Positions 6,633-13,403 are shown, counted from the first letter of the stretch. The stretch is DNA of 16,305 nt from Gemmataceae bacterium (GCA_020847555.1 JADLBT010000027.1:1-16305); one strand, 5' to 3'. Notes: a model not told the origin generated them from the letters alone. Program-made: numbers and translations.

Positions 6633-7211
6633 TTACAGGTTCTCGCGCTTCTCCTCGACGAGTGTGCGGATCCGCTCGCCGAGCAGGGCGATGTCGAACG
6701 GCTTCTTGAACGCCTCGCTGAACCCGTAGTTGACGAGCGTCTCGGGGGCCGCCTCGTCCTCGCTGGCAAGGGCGAGGATCAGCGTCTGCTCGTACTCCGG
6801 CTTGCGCCGCAGGTTCGTGGCGATCTGCAGTCCCTCGGTCCGGCCCATCGCCAGGTCGATGATGATGGTGTCCGGGTGGAAACTCTCCGCCTGGATGCCG
6901 GCCTCGAAGCCGCTGCCGGCCAGCTCATACTTGAAGTCGTCGTCCTCCGGAAGCAGTTCCTGGATGCGGTCCACGAACAGCTTCTCGGCGCCGACGATCA
7001 GGATTTTATGCAGCCCCTCCTCCTCCAGTTCCCCAAGGGGCATGCCGTATTCCTTGAGGAACTTGATCAGGGCCTCGCGCGGGATCCGGCGGTCCTGGCT
7101 GCCGGGGATACGGTAGCCGCGGAGCCGGCCCGAATCGAACCATTTACTAACCGTCCGGGGCGCGACCTTGCAGATCTTCGCCACCTGGCCGGTAGTAAAC
7201 ACCTTTTTCAT
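6633..7211 (-). CDS. Excisionase-type HTH plus receiver-domain regulator
   Basis: The 192-residue protein joins two modules. Residues 3-52 (FTTGQVAKICKVAPRTVSKWFDSGRLRG, then IPGSQDRRIPREALIKFL) are a MerR/excisionase-type winged HTH that would bind DNA. Residues 68-187 are a response-regulator receiver fold with D119 at the phosphoacceptor site (TIIIDLAMGR), S150 at the switch position and K170 before Pro-Phe. The acidic pocket is weakened: the usual Asp-Asp/Glu pair is G74-A75-E76 in ILIVGAEKL, so magnesium binding and phosphorylation may be altered. No histidine kinase is nearby. HTH-first order is unusual, since most response regulators place the receiver first. GAGGAG eight bases before the ATG supports the start. 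Targets are unknown. Confidence 0.85.
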   Translation of the reverse strand: MKKVFTTGQVAKICKVAPRTVSKWFDSGRLRGYRIPGSQDRRIPREALIKFLKEYGMPLGELEEEGLHKILIVGAEKLFVDRIQELLPEDDDFKYELAGSGFEAGIQAESFHPDTIIIDLAMGRTEGLQIATNLRRKPEYEQTLILALASEDEAAPETLVNYGFSEAFKKPFDIALLGERIRTLVEEKRENL

Positions 7212-7331
7212 GGCAGGTACTCCTCATCCAGATTAATTGCTAGCCTCCTCCCCCTCCGGGGAGTGCCCCGCCCGACCCGACCGTCACCTCCGAGACCGGG
7301 CGGTTGCGGGAAAGACCGCCAGGGGCCTCCT

Positions 7332-7365
7332 GCCCGAGCCCGGCGTGTCGGCGCCGGGCTCGGGC
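7332..7365. repeat. Perfect 14-bp GC hairpin
   Basis: GCCCGAGCCCGGCG (7332-7345) pairs exactly with 7352-7365 across the 6-base loop TGTCGG. No T tract follows on either strand. It lies 121 bases upstream of the regulator gene and could be part of its leader or a REP-like palindrome of a different family. Confidence 0.8.
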
Positions 7366-7831
7366 GGGGTGCGAGCGAAGGAATCAGGTTGCTGGCCACG
7401 GCGCACGTCCCCCGGCACGGGGCGGCGCGCCCGTCGCTTGATCTTTTACCTCGGTCACTTTTTAAATCGGCACGGCGAGTGCCCAGGATGAGAGATAGCC
7501 CACACTTTGGGGATGTTCTGCGGATTCGCCTTCTTCCGTCTATCCTTCACCTTGCCCGCCTTGCCCGCCGGCGCGCACCGTCGGCGCCCGCGGACGTACC
7601 GATCAACCTTCCACGAGGGGCACCACCAGAGCAGAAAAAGCAGTCAGGTGCAGTACGCCGGCCCGATGGGACGGCGTGTTCCGATGCGAGTTGGAGGGGT
7701 TGTGGTGAGGGTCAGGTTCGGTCGAGTCTGCCGCCCCTCCGTTCCAAACCCATTATAAGCCGGCGGACAAGGGAGCAAGCCTTCCGCTCGAAAACCCCCG
7801 CCGAGCCGGCAAGGTCGCCGCCGCCGGGCCA

Positions 7832-7859
7832 TTGACACGTATCCACGTGCATTTATAAT
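7832..7859 (+). promoter_or_regulatory. Near-consensus sigma-70-type promoter for a small RNA
   Basis: TTGACA (7832-7837), a 16-base spacer, then TATAAT (7854-7859): both hexamers match the consensus exactly, which is striking in such GC-rich DNA. The expected start is near G7866. No plus-strand gene follows for several kilobases, since the next gene is on the minus strand, so the promoter appears dedicated to the short transcript ending at 7932. The spacer holds CACGT twice (7836-7840 and 7844-7848), a possible protein site. Confidence 0.65.
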
Positions 7860-7865
7860 TCAGTT

Positions 7866-7932
7866 GTCTCGCTGCTGTGCGACTTCCGGTGATGGGCGAC
7901 GCCGGGGGAAGCCGGCAGCGGGACTTTTTTTT
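7866..7932 (+). ncRNA. Predicted 67-nt rod-like small RNA with terminal U tract
   Basis: Seven bases after a consensus -10 box, bases 7866-7875 (GTCTCGCTGC) pair with 7915-7924 (GCAGCGGGAC) over 10 bp with one G-U pair. The stem is followed at once by eight T residues (7925-7932), an ideal intrinsic terminator. The predicted 5' end and the last base before the U tract are therefore paired. Inside, CTTCC (7883-7887) pairs with GGAAG (7907-7911) and GGT (7888-7890) with GCC (7901-7903), leaving a TGTG bulge, a GGG bulge and the loop GATGGGCGAC. It matches no RNA family I recognise; it is too short for 6S RNA and lacks the SRP RNA tetraloop region. It ends 26 bases from, and convergent to, the hydrate epimerase gene. 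Folding was done by eye. Confidence 0.5.
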
Positions 7933-7958
7933 GCGCCCTCCCCGAATCGCATCCCCAC

Positions 7959-8630
7959 TCACCCATCCGGGTAGGCGGCCAGCGGAGCGCCAATATCGAC
8001 GAGGTGAACCTGGCCCAGCCAGGGGCGCGCGTCCGGACCGGCGAAGCCGACCTTCCGGGCCGCGAAGGTGACGGTGTGCTCGGCCCGCACGGTCGCGCCG
8101 AGGGGTTTACCCGTGTCACAGTCGAGGCCGGACGGGATGTCCACCGCCAGCACCCGCGCCGGGCTGGCGGTGATCGCCTCGATCACGCGATCGAGCGGCG
8201 GCCGTACCGGGCCGCTGAGCCCGGTGCCGAACAACGCATCGACTATCCACTCGGCGTTTGCCAGGTCGTGCTGCACGGCCGGCAGATCGAGGATGTCGCC
8301 GGCGTGGACGGTCAGCGGCAGCCCCATCTTCGCCACCACGCGCTGGTTGAGCGCGGCATCTCCGGTCAACTCGTCTGGCCGGCAGAAGAGGAGGACGCGC
8401 ACCGCGAGCTGATGATTGGCGAGGTGACGCGCGCTGACGAATCCGTCGCCACCGTTGTTGCCCTTGCCGCAGCAGAGGACGACGGGTCCGCGGGCGCCCA
8501 GGCGCAGGAGCACCTCGGCGGCGCCGCGGCCGGCGTTCTCCATGAGGACAATGCCGGGCAGGCCGAACTCCTCGATCGTCCGGCGGTCCAGGGCGCGCAG
8601 CTGCGCGCGGGTAAGGGAGCGGTGGGTCAT
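7959..8630 (-). CDS. nnrE: NAD(P)H-hydrate epimerase
   Basis: The 223-residue protein is the YjeF_N-type epimerase that interconverts the R and S forms of damaged (hydrated) NADH and NADPH, so that the partner dehydratase can repair both. Family motifs are intact: MENAGRGAAE (near residue 31), CCGKGNNGGDGF (53-64), the active-site region VDALFGTGLSGPV and AVDIPSGLDCDTG. Length fits a stand-alone epimerase; the dehydratase domain (NnrD), often fused behind it, is absent here and must be encoded elsewhere. I chose the ATG at 8630 (MTHRSLTRAQ), where the family similarity begins; longer in-frame starts would run back into the kinase gene. It lies 20 bases after the kinase stop and is probably co-transcribed with it, although its ribosome site is weak. 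Confidence 0.93.
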   Translation of the reverse strand: MTHRSLTRAQLRALDRRTIEEFGLPGIVLMENAGRGAAEVLLRLGARGPVVLCCGKGNNGGDGFVSARHLANHQLAVRVLLFCRPDELTGDAALNQRVVAKMGLPLTVHAGDILDLPAVQHDLANAEWIVDALFGTGLSGPVRPPLDRVIEAITASPARVLAVDIPSGLDCDTGKPLGATVRAEHTVTFAARKVGFAGPDARPWLGQVHLVDIGAPLAAYPDG

Positions 8631-8650
8631 GGCAAGTACCACGAGTCCGG

Positions 8651-9637
8651 TTACCGGCTGATGCGCATCCCGCCGCCGCGCAGCAACCCCTCGACCTCTT
8701 CCGGGGTGATCCATGCGAAATCGCCCGGGATCGAGTGTTTGAGGGCGCTCGCCGCCACACCCCAGTCGAGGCCGCGCTGCAGGTCGTCCCCGAGCAGCCC
8801 GTGGATCAGCCCCGCCGCGAACGAGTCGCCCGCCCCGAGCCGGTCCACGATCTCCACCTCGTAGGTGCGCGTCCTGTAAAGTTTACCGCCCTGGTACGCG
8901 ATGGCGGTCCAGGTGTTCTTCCACACCAGCGGGTTCTCGCGCAGCGTGATCGCCACCACCTTGACCGGGAATTGCTTCGCCACCTTCGCGGCGACGTCCT
9001 CGTAGCCGGTGCCCGCGATCCCGAAGACGCGCTCGATGTCCTCCTCGGTCGTGATGAGCACGTCGCACCACTGCATGAACTCGGTCATCCAGCGGCCGGC
9101 GTCGGCCTGCGTCCAGAGCTTGACGCGGTAGTTCAGATCGATGCTGGTGCGGACGCCAGCGGCGCGGGCCGCCTGCAGCGCCTCGCGCGTCGTCTCGGCG
9201 GCGGTCGGGCTCAGGGCGGGCGTGATGCCGGTGACGTGGAACCACTTGCTCCCCGCGAACACCTTCGCCCAGTCGATCGTCCCGGGACGGACGGAGGCGA
9301 TGGCGGCGTGCTTGCGGTCGTACAGCACACTGCTGGCGCGCGGGGCGGCGCCGAACTCCAGGAAGTACACGCCCACCCGGTCCTCGTCGGTCCACTGGAT
9401 GTGATCGGTGCTGACGCCGGCCTCGCGGGCGTGGTTGGCGATGAGCCGGCCGAGCGGGTTGCGTGTCAGGCGCGACACCCAGGCGGTCGGATGCCCGAAC
9501 CGGGCCAGGCCGACGGCCGTGTTCAGCTCGGCGCCGCCGACGAACACCTCCAGATTGCGCGCCTGCTCCAGGCGACGGAAGTTCGGCGGGCTGAGCCGGA
9601 CCATCGCTTCTCCGAACGTGATCACCTCGAACGGCAT
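8651..9637 (-). CDS. kdgK: 2-keto-3-deoxygluconate kinase (PfkB family)
   Basis: The 328-residue protein has the full PfkB sugar-kinase fold. An N-terminal FGEAMVRLSPP and VGGAELNTAVGLARFG form the substrate lid and pocket, DLNYRVKLW (168-176) is typical of KDG kinases, and DRLGAGDSFAAGL (265-277) holds the catalytic aspartate D271 and the anion hole. It would phosphorylate 2-keto-3-deoxygluconate to KDPG in the cytoplasm, feeding the aldolase encoded about 900 bases upstream in the same run. The ATG at 9637 is preceded by GAGGA at good spacing. An in-frame extension would translate the repeat at 9691-9761 and is rejected. Other ribokinase-family substrates cannot be fully excluded, but the neighbouring aldolase supports KDG. 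Confidence 0.87.
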   Translation of the reverse strand: MPFEVITFGEAMVRLSPPNFRRLEQARNLEVFVGGAELNTAVGLARFGHPTAWVSRLTRNPLGRLIANHAREAGVSTDHIQWTDEDRVGVYFLEFGAAPRASSVLYDRKHAAIASVRPGTIDWAKVFAGSKWFHVTGITPALSPTAAETTREALQAARAAGVRTSIDLNYRVKLWTQADAGRWMTEFMQWCDVLITTEEDIERVFGIAGTGYEDVAAKVAKQFPVKVVAITLRENPLVWKNTWTAIAYQGGKLYRTRTYEVEIVDRLGAGDSFAAGLIHGLLGDDLQRGLDWGVAASALKHSIPGDFAWITPEEVEGLLRGGGMRISR

Positions 9638-9690
9638 GGTCGTCCTCGTGTGCATGGAAATCGGCGCTGCAGAGACTAACTGCAAGAGGG

Positions 9691-9761
9691 AAAGCCCACG
9701 GGTGGCGTCCCGTGGGTCAAGTCCCCAGCACTTCTCCCACGGGGCGCCACCCGTGGGCCTT
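9691..9761. repeat. Paired-hairpin palindrome, family B copy 2 (BIME-like)
   Basis: Arms 9691-9716 and 9736-9761 match at 24 of 26 positions around a 19-base spacer. Each arm folds on its own as CCCACGGG, a 6-base loop, CCCGTGGG. The loop is TGGCGT in the left arm, against TTGCGT in the copy at 4681, while the stem bases are unchanged, so the hairpin stem is the conserved part. It sits between the membrane protein stop (9804) and the kinase start (9637). Confidence 0.88.
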
Positions 9762-9803
9762 GACGCTTTGGTTAGCAAGAGGATCGGGGGGCGGAGTCCC
9801 CTC

Positions 9804-10520
9804 CTACAGCGCGTCGGGAGCCTCTTCCGACGACGGTTCCACCCAGCCCGCCTCGTGCAGTTTGCGTCGCTCCGCGAACGTCTCCTGATACCGGAAGATG
9901 CCGTGGTAAATCGCCAGGTGCAGGTTGAGGAACCGGACCAGGACGATCAGCTCCAGGATCAGTTCCAGCCCGATCAACAGGACGGGAATGACCCACAACA
10001 CCGCCACGGCCCCCAGGAGCACGAACGCCAGGTAGTTGATGACAGGAAACACGAGCAGGAGGAGCAGGAACGGGATGAGCGCCTGGGCGCGCTGCGCCAG
10101 TTCCTCCTGGTCGATCCGGGAAGCCAGGGTCGCCAAAAACAGCAGGTGGGCGGTCGGCGCGAGCATGCGCAGCACCCACAGCCCCAAACCGCCGAGGGGC
10201 ACCCACCCCGTGAGGAAGAACGCCAGGAACAGCCCCAGGTAGAGGACCGTCAGTCCCAGGGCGGCCGCCTCGGTGCCGCGCGCCCCCCACCCGCGCGGGA
10301 CCGTCAGGCACAGCAGATGCCCGCCGATCTGGAGCGTCAGGAAGACCGTCCCGGCCCAGAGCATCACGTCCCACGGCCAGCCGTAAACGAAGCCCGTCCC
10401 CTCTACATACAGGCCGAGCAGGCTCCAGAAGCAAAGGAACCACAGCAGCGCCACGCCGAACCCGACGAGCGGTAGGCCCACGGTCACGCCCTTCAGTGGC
10501 GGTGGTGTATCGCTGCTCAT
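9804..10520 (-). CDS. Multi-pass membrane protein of unknown function
   Basis: I do not recognise a family in this 238-residue protein. It has about six hydrophobic segments, near residues 12-38, 50-73, 85-106, 110-133, 148-170 and 172-200, and a charged C-terminal tail (RYQETFAERRKLHEAGW) that is probably cytoplasmic. No transporter signature, catalytic motif or signal peptide is obvious. The ATG at 10520 has GGGAG five bases upstream. It starts 30 bases after the KDPG aldolase stop and lies between the aldolase and the KDG kinase, so it is probably co-transcribed. A role in uptake or handling of the sugar acid is possible from position alone, but nothing in the sequence shows it. Confidence 0.8.
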   Translation of the reverse strand: MSSDTPPPLKGVTVGLPLVGFGVALLWFLCFWSLLGLYVEGTGFVYGWPWDVMLWAGTVFLTLQIGGHLLCLTVPRGWGARGTEAAALGLTVLYLGLFLAFFLTGWVPLGGLGLWVLRMLAPTAHLLFLATLASRIDQEELAQRAQALIPFLLLLLVFPVINYLAFVLLGAVAVLWVIPVLLIGLELILELIVLVRFLNLHLAIYHGIFRYQETFAERRKLHEAGWVEPSSEEAPDAL

Positions 10521-10550
10521 GGGCGCTCCCGGGTTTTCACCCGTGACGGA

Positions 10551-11204
10551 TCAGTTCTTGCCGCGCCGCGCCTGCTGAACGATCGCGACGTACTGCCGGG
10601 CCAGGTCACGGATGCGGTCGAAGTTGCGGTCGGCGACCGCCTTCGGCTCGACCAGCTGCCCCCCGACGCCGAGGCAGCAGGCGCCGGCCGCGAGGAAGGT
10701 GGCCGCCGTTGTCAGATCGACGCCGCCGGTCGGCATCAGCCGGACCTGCGGCAGCGGGCCGCGCAGCGCCTTGAAGAACGCTGGCCCGACCACGTCCGCG
10801 GGGAACACCTTGACGATGTCGGCGCCCGCCTCCCACGCGGTGAGGATCTCGGTCGGCGTGAACGCGCCGGGCATCACCAGCTTGTCGTAGCGCTGGCAGA
10901 GGCGAATCACGTCGAGGTTGAGCGTCGGCGCGACGAGGTACTCGGCCCCGGCGAGCAGGGCGGCCCGGGCCGTCTCCGGGTCGAGGACGGTCCCGGCGCC
11001 GAGCAGGACGCGGTCGCCGAGCGCCTCGCGCACGCGGCGGACCACGTCGAGGGCGTTCGGGACGCTCATGGTGATCTCAACGACGGTAACGCCACCGTCG
11101 GCCAGGGCGCGGGCGACGTCCACGAGTTGCTGGCTGTCCTGGGAGCGCACGACGGCGACGATCCCGCTGTCGAGAACGCGACGAAGCTGGTCTTCTTTGC
11201 TCAT
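10551..11204 (-). CDS. eda: 2-dehydro-3-deoxyphosphogluconate (KDPG/KHG) aldolase
   Basis: The 217-residue protein is a class I aldolase with the standard (beta/alpha)8 motifs: GIVAVVR (14-20), VEITMSVPNAL with catalytic E43, LLGAGTVLDP (68-76), GAFTPTEI, KVFPADVVGP with the Schiff-base lysine K132, and LMPTGGV (157-162). It splits KDPG into pyruvate and glyceraldehyde 3-phosphate, the last step of the Entner-Doudoroff and KDG routes, and may also act on 4-hydroxy-2-oxoglutarate. Length is normal. The ATG at 11204 fits the family start, although the upstream ribosome site is weak. It follows the aldolase/racemase-like gene after a 78-base gap holding a palindrome, and precedes the membrane protein and the kinase that makes its substrate. 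Confidence 0.94.
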   Translation of the reverse strand: MSKEDQLRRVLDSGIVAVVRSQDSQQLVDVARALADGGVTVVEITMSVPNALDVVRRVREALGDRVLLGAGTVLDPETARAALLAGAEYLVAPTLNLDVIRLCQRYDKLVMPGAFTPTEILTAWEAGADIVKVFPADVVGPAFFKALRGPLPQVRLMPTGGVDLTTAATFLAAGACCLGVGGQLVEPKAVADRNFDRIRDLARQYVAIVQQARRGKN

Positions 11205-11226
11205 AATGTCGTTGTCTTTACTTACT

Positions 11227-11273
11227 TACCAGCCCGGAGCGCCAGCGCCGGGCGCTGGCGCTCCGGGCTGGTA
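11227..11273. repeat. Long intergenic palindrome, family A copy 2
   Basis: Arms 11227-11248 and 11252-11273 are a perfect 22-bp inverted repeat with a 3-base loop. The outer sequence TACCAGCCCG and the inner CCAGCG are shared with the element at 3173-3236, while middle bases differ in a paired way. Like that copy, it starts within 10 bases of the stop codon of the upstream minus-strand gene. No T tract follows. Confidence 0.88.
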
Positions 11274-11282
11274 GCTCGTGCG

Positions 11283-12368
11283 TTAGTCGTACCGCCCGCT
11301 CGCCTCGATGGGCCACAGGGCCTCCACCTTCCCGCCCCGCACGGCGACGCACGCCCGGTGCAGGTTCATGGTGGCGCAGCAGTGGGCCGGGATCACCTCG
11401 CGCCGGTCGCCGACGCGCACGCCGTCGCCCTCCAGCTCGACGAGCGTGTGCTCCTCCGCCAGTTTCGTCACGTGCTCGCCGGCGCGACCCTTGATGACCG
11501 GCGTGCCGAAGTCACGCGAGATCGCCTTGCTGCCGGCGTCGAGGACGTACTGCCCCGGCCGCCTGCTCATCACGGTCGCCAGCACCGACAGCGAACAGCC
11601 GAACTCGGGCCGGATGGGGTGATAGGCGCAGTCCATCAGCACGAACGACCCCGGCTGGATCTCGGTCACCCCCTCGTAGGAGCCGACGAACTCCCAGGTT
11701 CCGGTGCCGGCCCCGGTCACCACCTCGACCGGAATGCCCGCCCTCTCGATCAACCGGCGCGTCCCGATCAGCTGCTCCATCCCCTGCAAACACTTCGCGC
11801 GGCGCTCGGTCGGGTCGGGGATGAACTGCAGATGGCCATCGTACCCCTGCAAACCGACGAAGCGCAGGCCCGGGCTGGCGTGGACGCGCCGCGCCAGGGC
11901 GAGGGCCGGCTCACCCGGCTCGACCCCGCAGCGCTTCATCCCGATGTCCACCTCGACCAGCACGCCGACGGTGACGCCGGCCGCACGCGCCGCCTGGCTC
12001 AGCTCCTCGACGTTGTCGGGGGCATCCACGCAGACGCGCACCTGGGCTCGCCTGGCCAGGTCCGCCAGGCGCCGTACCTTGAGCGGGCCGACGATCTGGT
12101 TGGCGATGAGGATGTCGGTCAGGCCGGCGTCGGCGAGGACTTCCGCCTCGTTCAGTTTAGCGCACAGGAACCCGCCGCGCGGGTTGGCGGCGGCGATGTA
12201 CCGGGCCAGCCCGGCGCACTTGAGCGACTTGAAGTGGACCCGGACGTTCACAGGCCGGTCCCGGAAGGCGCCGAACATGCGCTTCATGTTGGCGTCCACG
12301 ACATCGAGATCGATGAGCAGTTGCGGGGTGTCGAGAGCGTCGAGGGGCTGGCCGAGCGTGGGGGGCAT
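11283..12368 (-). CDS. PLP-dependent D-threonine aldolase / D-serine dehydratase-like enzyme
   Basis: The 361-residue protein has the fold-type III alanine-racemase barrel followed by the C-terminal domain of the D-threonine aldolase/eukaryotic-type D-serine dehydratase family. DTPQLLIDLDVVDANM opens the barrel, RVHFKSLK carries the PLP lysine (K47), VEVDIGMKRCGV and TGAGTGTW bind the cofactor, and IPAHCCATMNLH near the C-terminus supplies the metal-site His329 and Cys331. The family cleaves or dehydrates D-3-hydroxy amino acids such as D-threonine, D-serine or 3-hydroxyaspartate; the exact substrate is not readable. The ATG at 12368 has AGGA at good spacing, and the upstream in-frame extension is Pro/Arg-rich and unsupported. 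It is first in the minus-strand run and lies divergent from the glycosyltransferase. No link to KDG metabolism is obvious beyond position. Confidence 0.88.
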   Translation of the reverse strand: MPPTLGQPLDALDTPQLLIDLDVVDANMKRMFGAFRDRPVNVRVHFKSLKCAGLARYIAAANPRGGFLCAKLNEAEVLADAGLTDILIANQIVGPLKVRRLADLARRAQVRVCVDAPDNVEELSQAARAAGVTVGVLVEVDIGMKRCGVEPGEPALALARRVHASPGLRFVGLQGYDGHLQFIPDPTERRAKCLQGMEQLIGTRRLIERAGIPVEVVTGAGTGTWEFVGSYEGVTEIQPGSFVLMDCAYHPIRPEFGCSLSVLATVMSRRPGQYVLDAGSKAISRDFGTPVIKGRAGEHVTKLAEEHTLVELEGDGVRVGDRREVIPAHCCATMNLHRACVAVRGGKVEALWPIEASGRYD

Positions 12369-12551
12369 GGCAGGATTCCTGAGGCCGCGAGGGTTTGGGG
12401 TATTCTGGGGAGAAGGCGGCGGTTGACCAGGGGGCCTGTGGGGTTGAGCCGGTCCGGCCAGGGGCACTGGCCGCCTGAACAGGCGCCGCTTTTCCCTCGA
12501 ATCGGTTCGCGGGTTGCTCCCCTCTAACCTCGATCCGGCGGGGACGCCCGT

Positions 12552-12579
12552 TTGACTCACCCGTCCCCCCGGTTAGAAT
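12552..12579 (+). promoter_or_regulatory. Promoter of the glycosyltransferase gene, with a dyad over the -35
   Basis: TTGACT (12552-12557), a 16-base spacer and TAGAAT (12574-12579) each match the sigma-70 consensus at five of six positions, giving a start near 12586 and a leader of about 35 bases. The -35 box lies in the centre of an inverted repeat GGGGACG (12540-12546) and CGTCCCC (12562-12568), whose half-sites are 22 bases apart, about two helical turns, as expected for a dimeric repressor. The rest of the divergent region (12369-12539) holds two small hairpins (12456-12472 and 12472-12485) and no clear minus-strand promoter. Confidence 0.55.
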
Positions 12580-12620
12580 ACGGTAGCCTTTTCGTAACTT
12601 CCTTGAGGAAGAGGTGCCGC

Positions 12621-13403
12621 GTGAAGCTGTTGACCGCCATCCCCGTCTACAACGAAGAGCGGCACCTGGAAGGCGTACTGCGCGAGGTCCGCCGCTACAG
12701 CCCTCACATCCTCGTCGTCAACGACGGTTCGACCGACCGCACGGCCGAGCTGCTCGCCCGCGCGACCGACCTGACCGTCATCACCCACCCGCAGAACCGT
12801 GGGTATGGCGCGGCCCTCATGTCGGCGTTCGCCTACGCCCTCGACCAGGGCGTGGACGTGCTCGTCACGATGGACTGCGACGGCCAACACGAGCCGGCCC
12901 GCATCCCGGTCCTGCTGGAGGCCATCGACGACGCCGACATCGTCTCCGGCAGCCGGTATCTGCGCGACTTCCGCCAGGACTCGGCCCCACCGCAGGACCG
13001 CCGGCAGATCAACCGGATCGTCACCGAGGAGCTGAACCAGCTCCTCGGACTGAACCTGACGGATGCGTTTTGCGGGTTCAAGGCGTACCGGCGCGAGGCG
13101 CTGGCGAAGCTGCACATCACCGAAACCGGCTGGGGCATGCCGCTGCAGCTGTGGGTGCAGGCGGCCCGCCAGGGGCTGCGCATCGAGGAGATCGGCGTCC
13201 CGCGCCTGTACCTCGACCCCAACCGGGCCTTCGGCGGCGTGCTCGATGACGCCACCGAGCGGCTGGCCCACTATCGGCGCGTGATCGCCGCGGCGGTGGC
13301 CGAGTGCGGGCCGCGGCCCGGCGGCGGCAGGCCGGATCCGCGCATCCACGGCGCCGCCCCGAACGGCTGCTCGACGCTGCGCAACCCGGGGGGCTGCCGG
13401 TGA
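12621..13403 (+). CDS. GT2-family glycosyltransferase (polyprenyl-phosphate mannosyltransferase-like)
   Basis: The 260-residue protein is a GT-A fold inverting glycosyltransferase: AIPVYNEERHLEGVL (6-20), VVNDGSTDRT (32-41), HPQNRGYGAAL and the metal-binding D85-C86-D87 in MDCDGQHEP, then GSRYL and DAFCGFKAYRREAL. This resembles dolichol/undecaprenyl-phosphate mannose or glucose synthases, but the protein lacks their C-terminal membrane helices, so it is probably cytoplasmic or peripheral. The donor and acceptor are not readable. I start it at GTG 12621 because GAGG lies six bases upstream; a longer in-frame start at 12552 would lie within the promoter's -35 box. Its TGA overlaps the next gene's GTG (GTGA), a sign of translational coupling. 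The last about 25 residues are Pro/Gly-rich. Confidence 0.88.
   Translation: MKLLTAIPVYNEERHLEGVLREVRRYSPHILVVNDGSTDRTAELLARATDLTVITHPQNRGYGAALMSAFAYALDQGVDVLVTMDCDGQHEPARIPVLLEAIDDADIVSGSRYLRDFRQDSAPPQDRRQINRIVTEELNQLLGLNLTDAFCGFKAYRREALAKLHITETGWGMPLQLWVQAARQGLRIEEIGVPRLYLDPNRAFGGVLDDATERLAHYRRVIAAAVAECGPRPGGGRPDPRIHGAAPNGCSTLRNPGGCR

Larger units (their letters stand above)
7212..7958. other. Gene-free region with a hairpin and a small-RNA locus
   Basis: I see no supported protein gene in these 747 bases; the open frames are short, disagree with each other and lack ribosome sites. It holds the regulator's ribosome site and an AATTGCTAGC motif (7235-7244), a perfect hairpin (7332-7365), a short AT-rich spot near 7441-7470, a lone minus-strand TATAAT (7752-7757) without a matching -35, and the promoter plus predicted RNA at 7832-7932. 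Confidence 0.6.

Noticed and set aside
7752..7757. TATAAT on the minus strand
   Set aside because: No -35 hexamer at a proper distance; nearest gene is 540 bases away. Kept only as a note.
6390..7835. Plus-strand open frame of 481 codons opposite the regulator
   Set aside because: It overlaps the secreted protein end, a terminator and the whole HTH-receiver gene; low-complexity product without a ribosome site.
7877..8071. Short plus-strand frame inside and beyond the predicted small RNA
   Set aside because: It would have to read through the terminator T tract (poly-Phe) and into antisense of nnrE, with no ribosome site.
9638..9778. N-terminal extension of the KDG kinase
   Set aside because: It would translate the paired-hairpin repeat; the family start and ribosome site are at 9637.
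9408..10475. Plus-strand open frame of 355 codons opposite the membrane protein
   Set aside because: Gln/Glu/Arg-rich antisense product that crosses the repeat at 9691-9761; the minus strand has clear membrane helices and a ribosome site.
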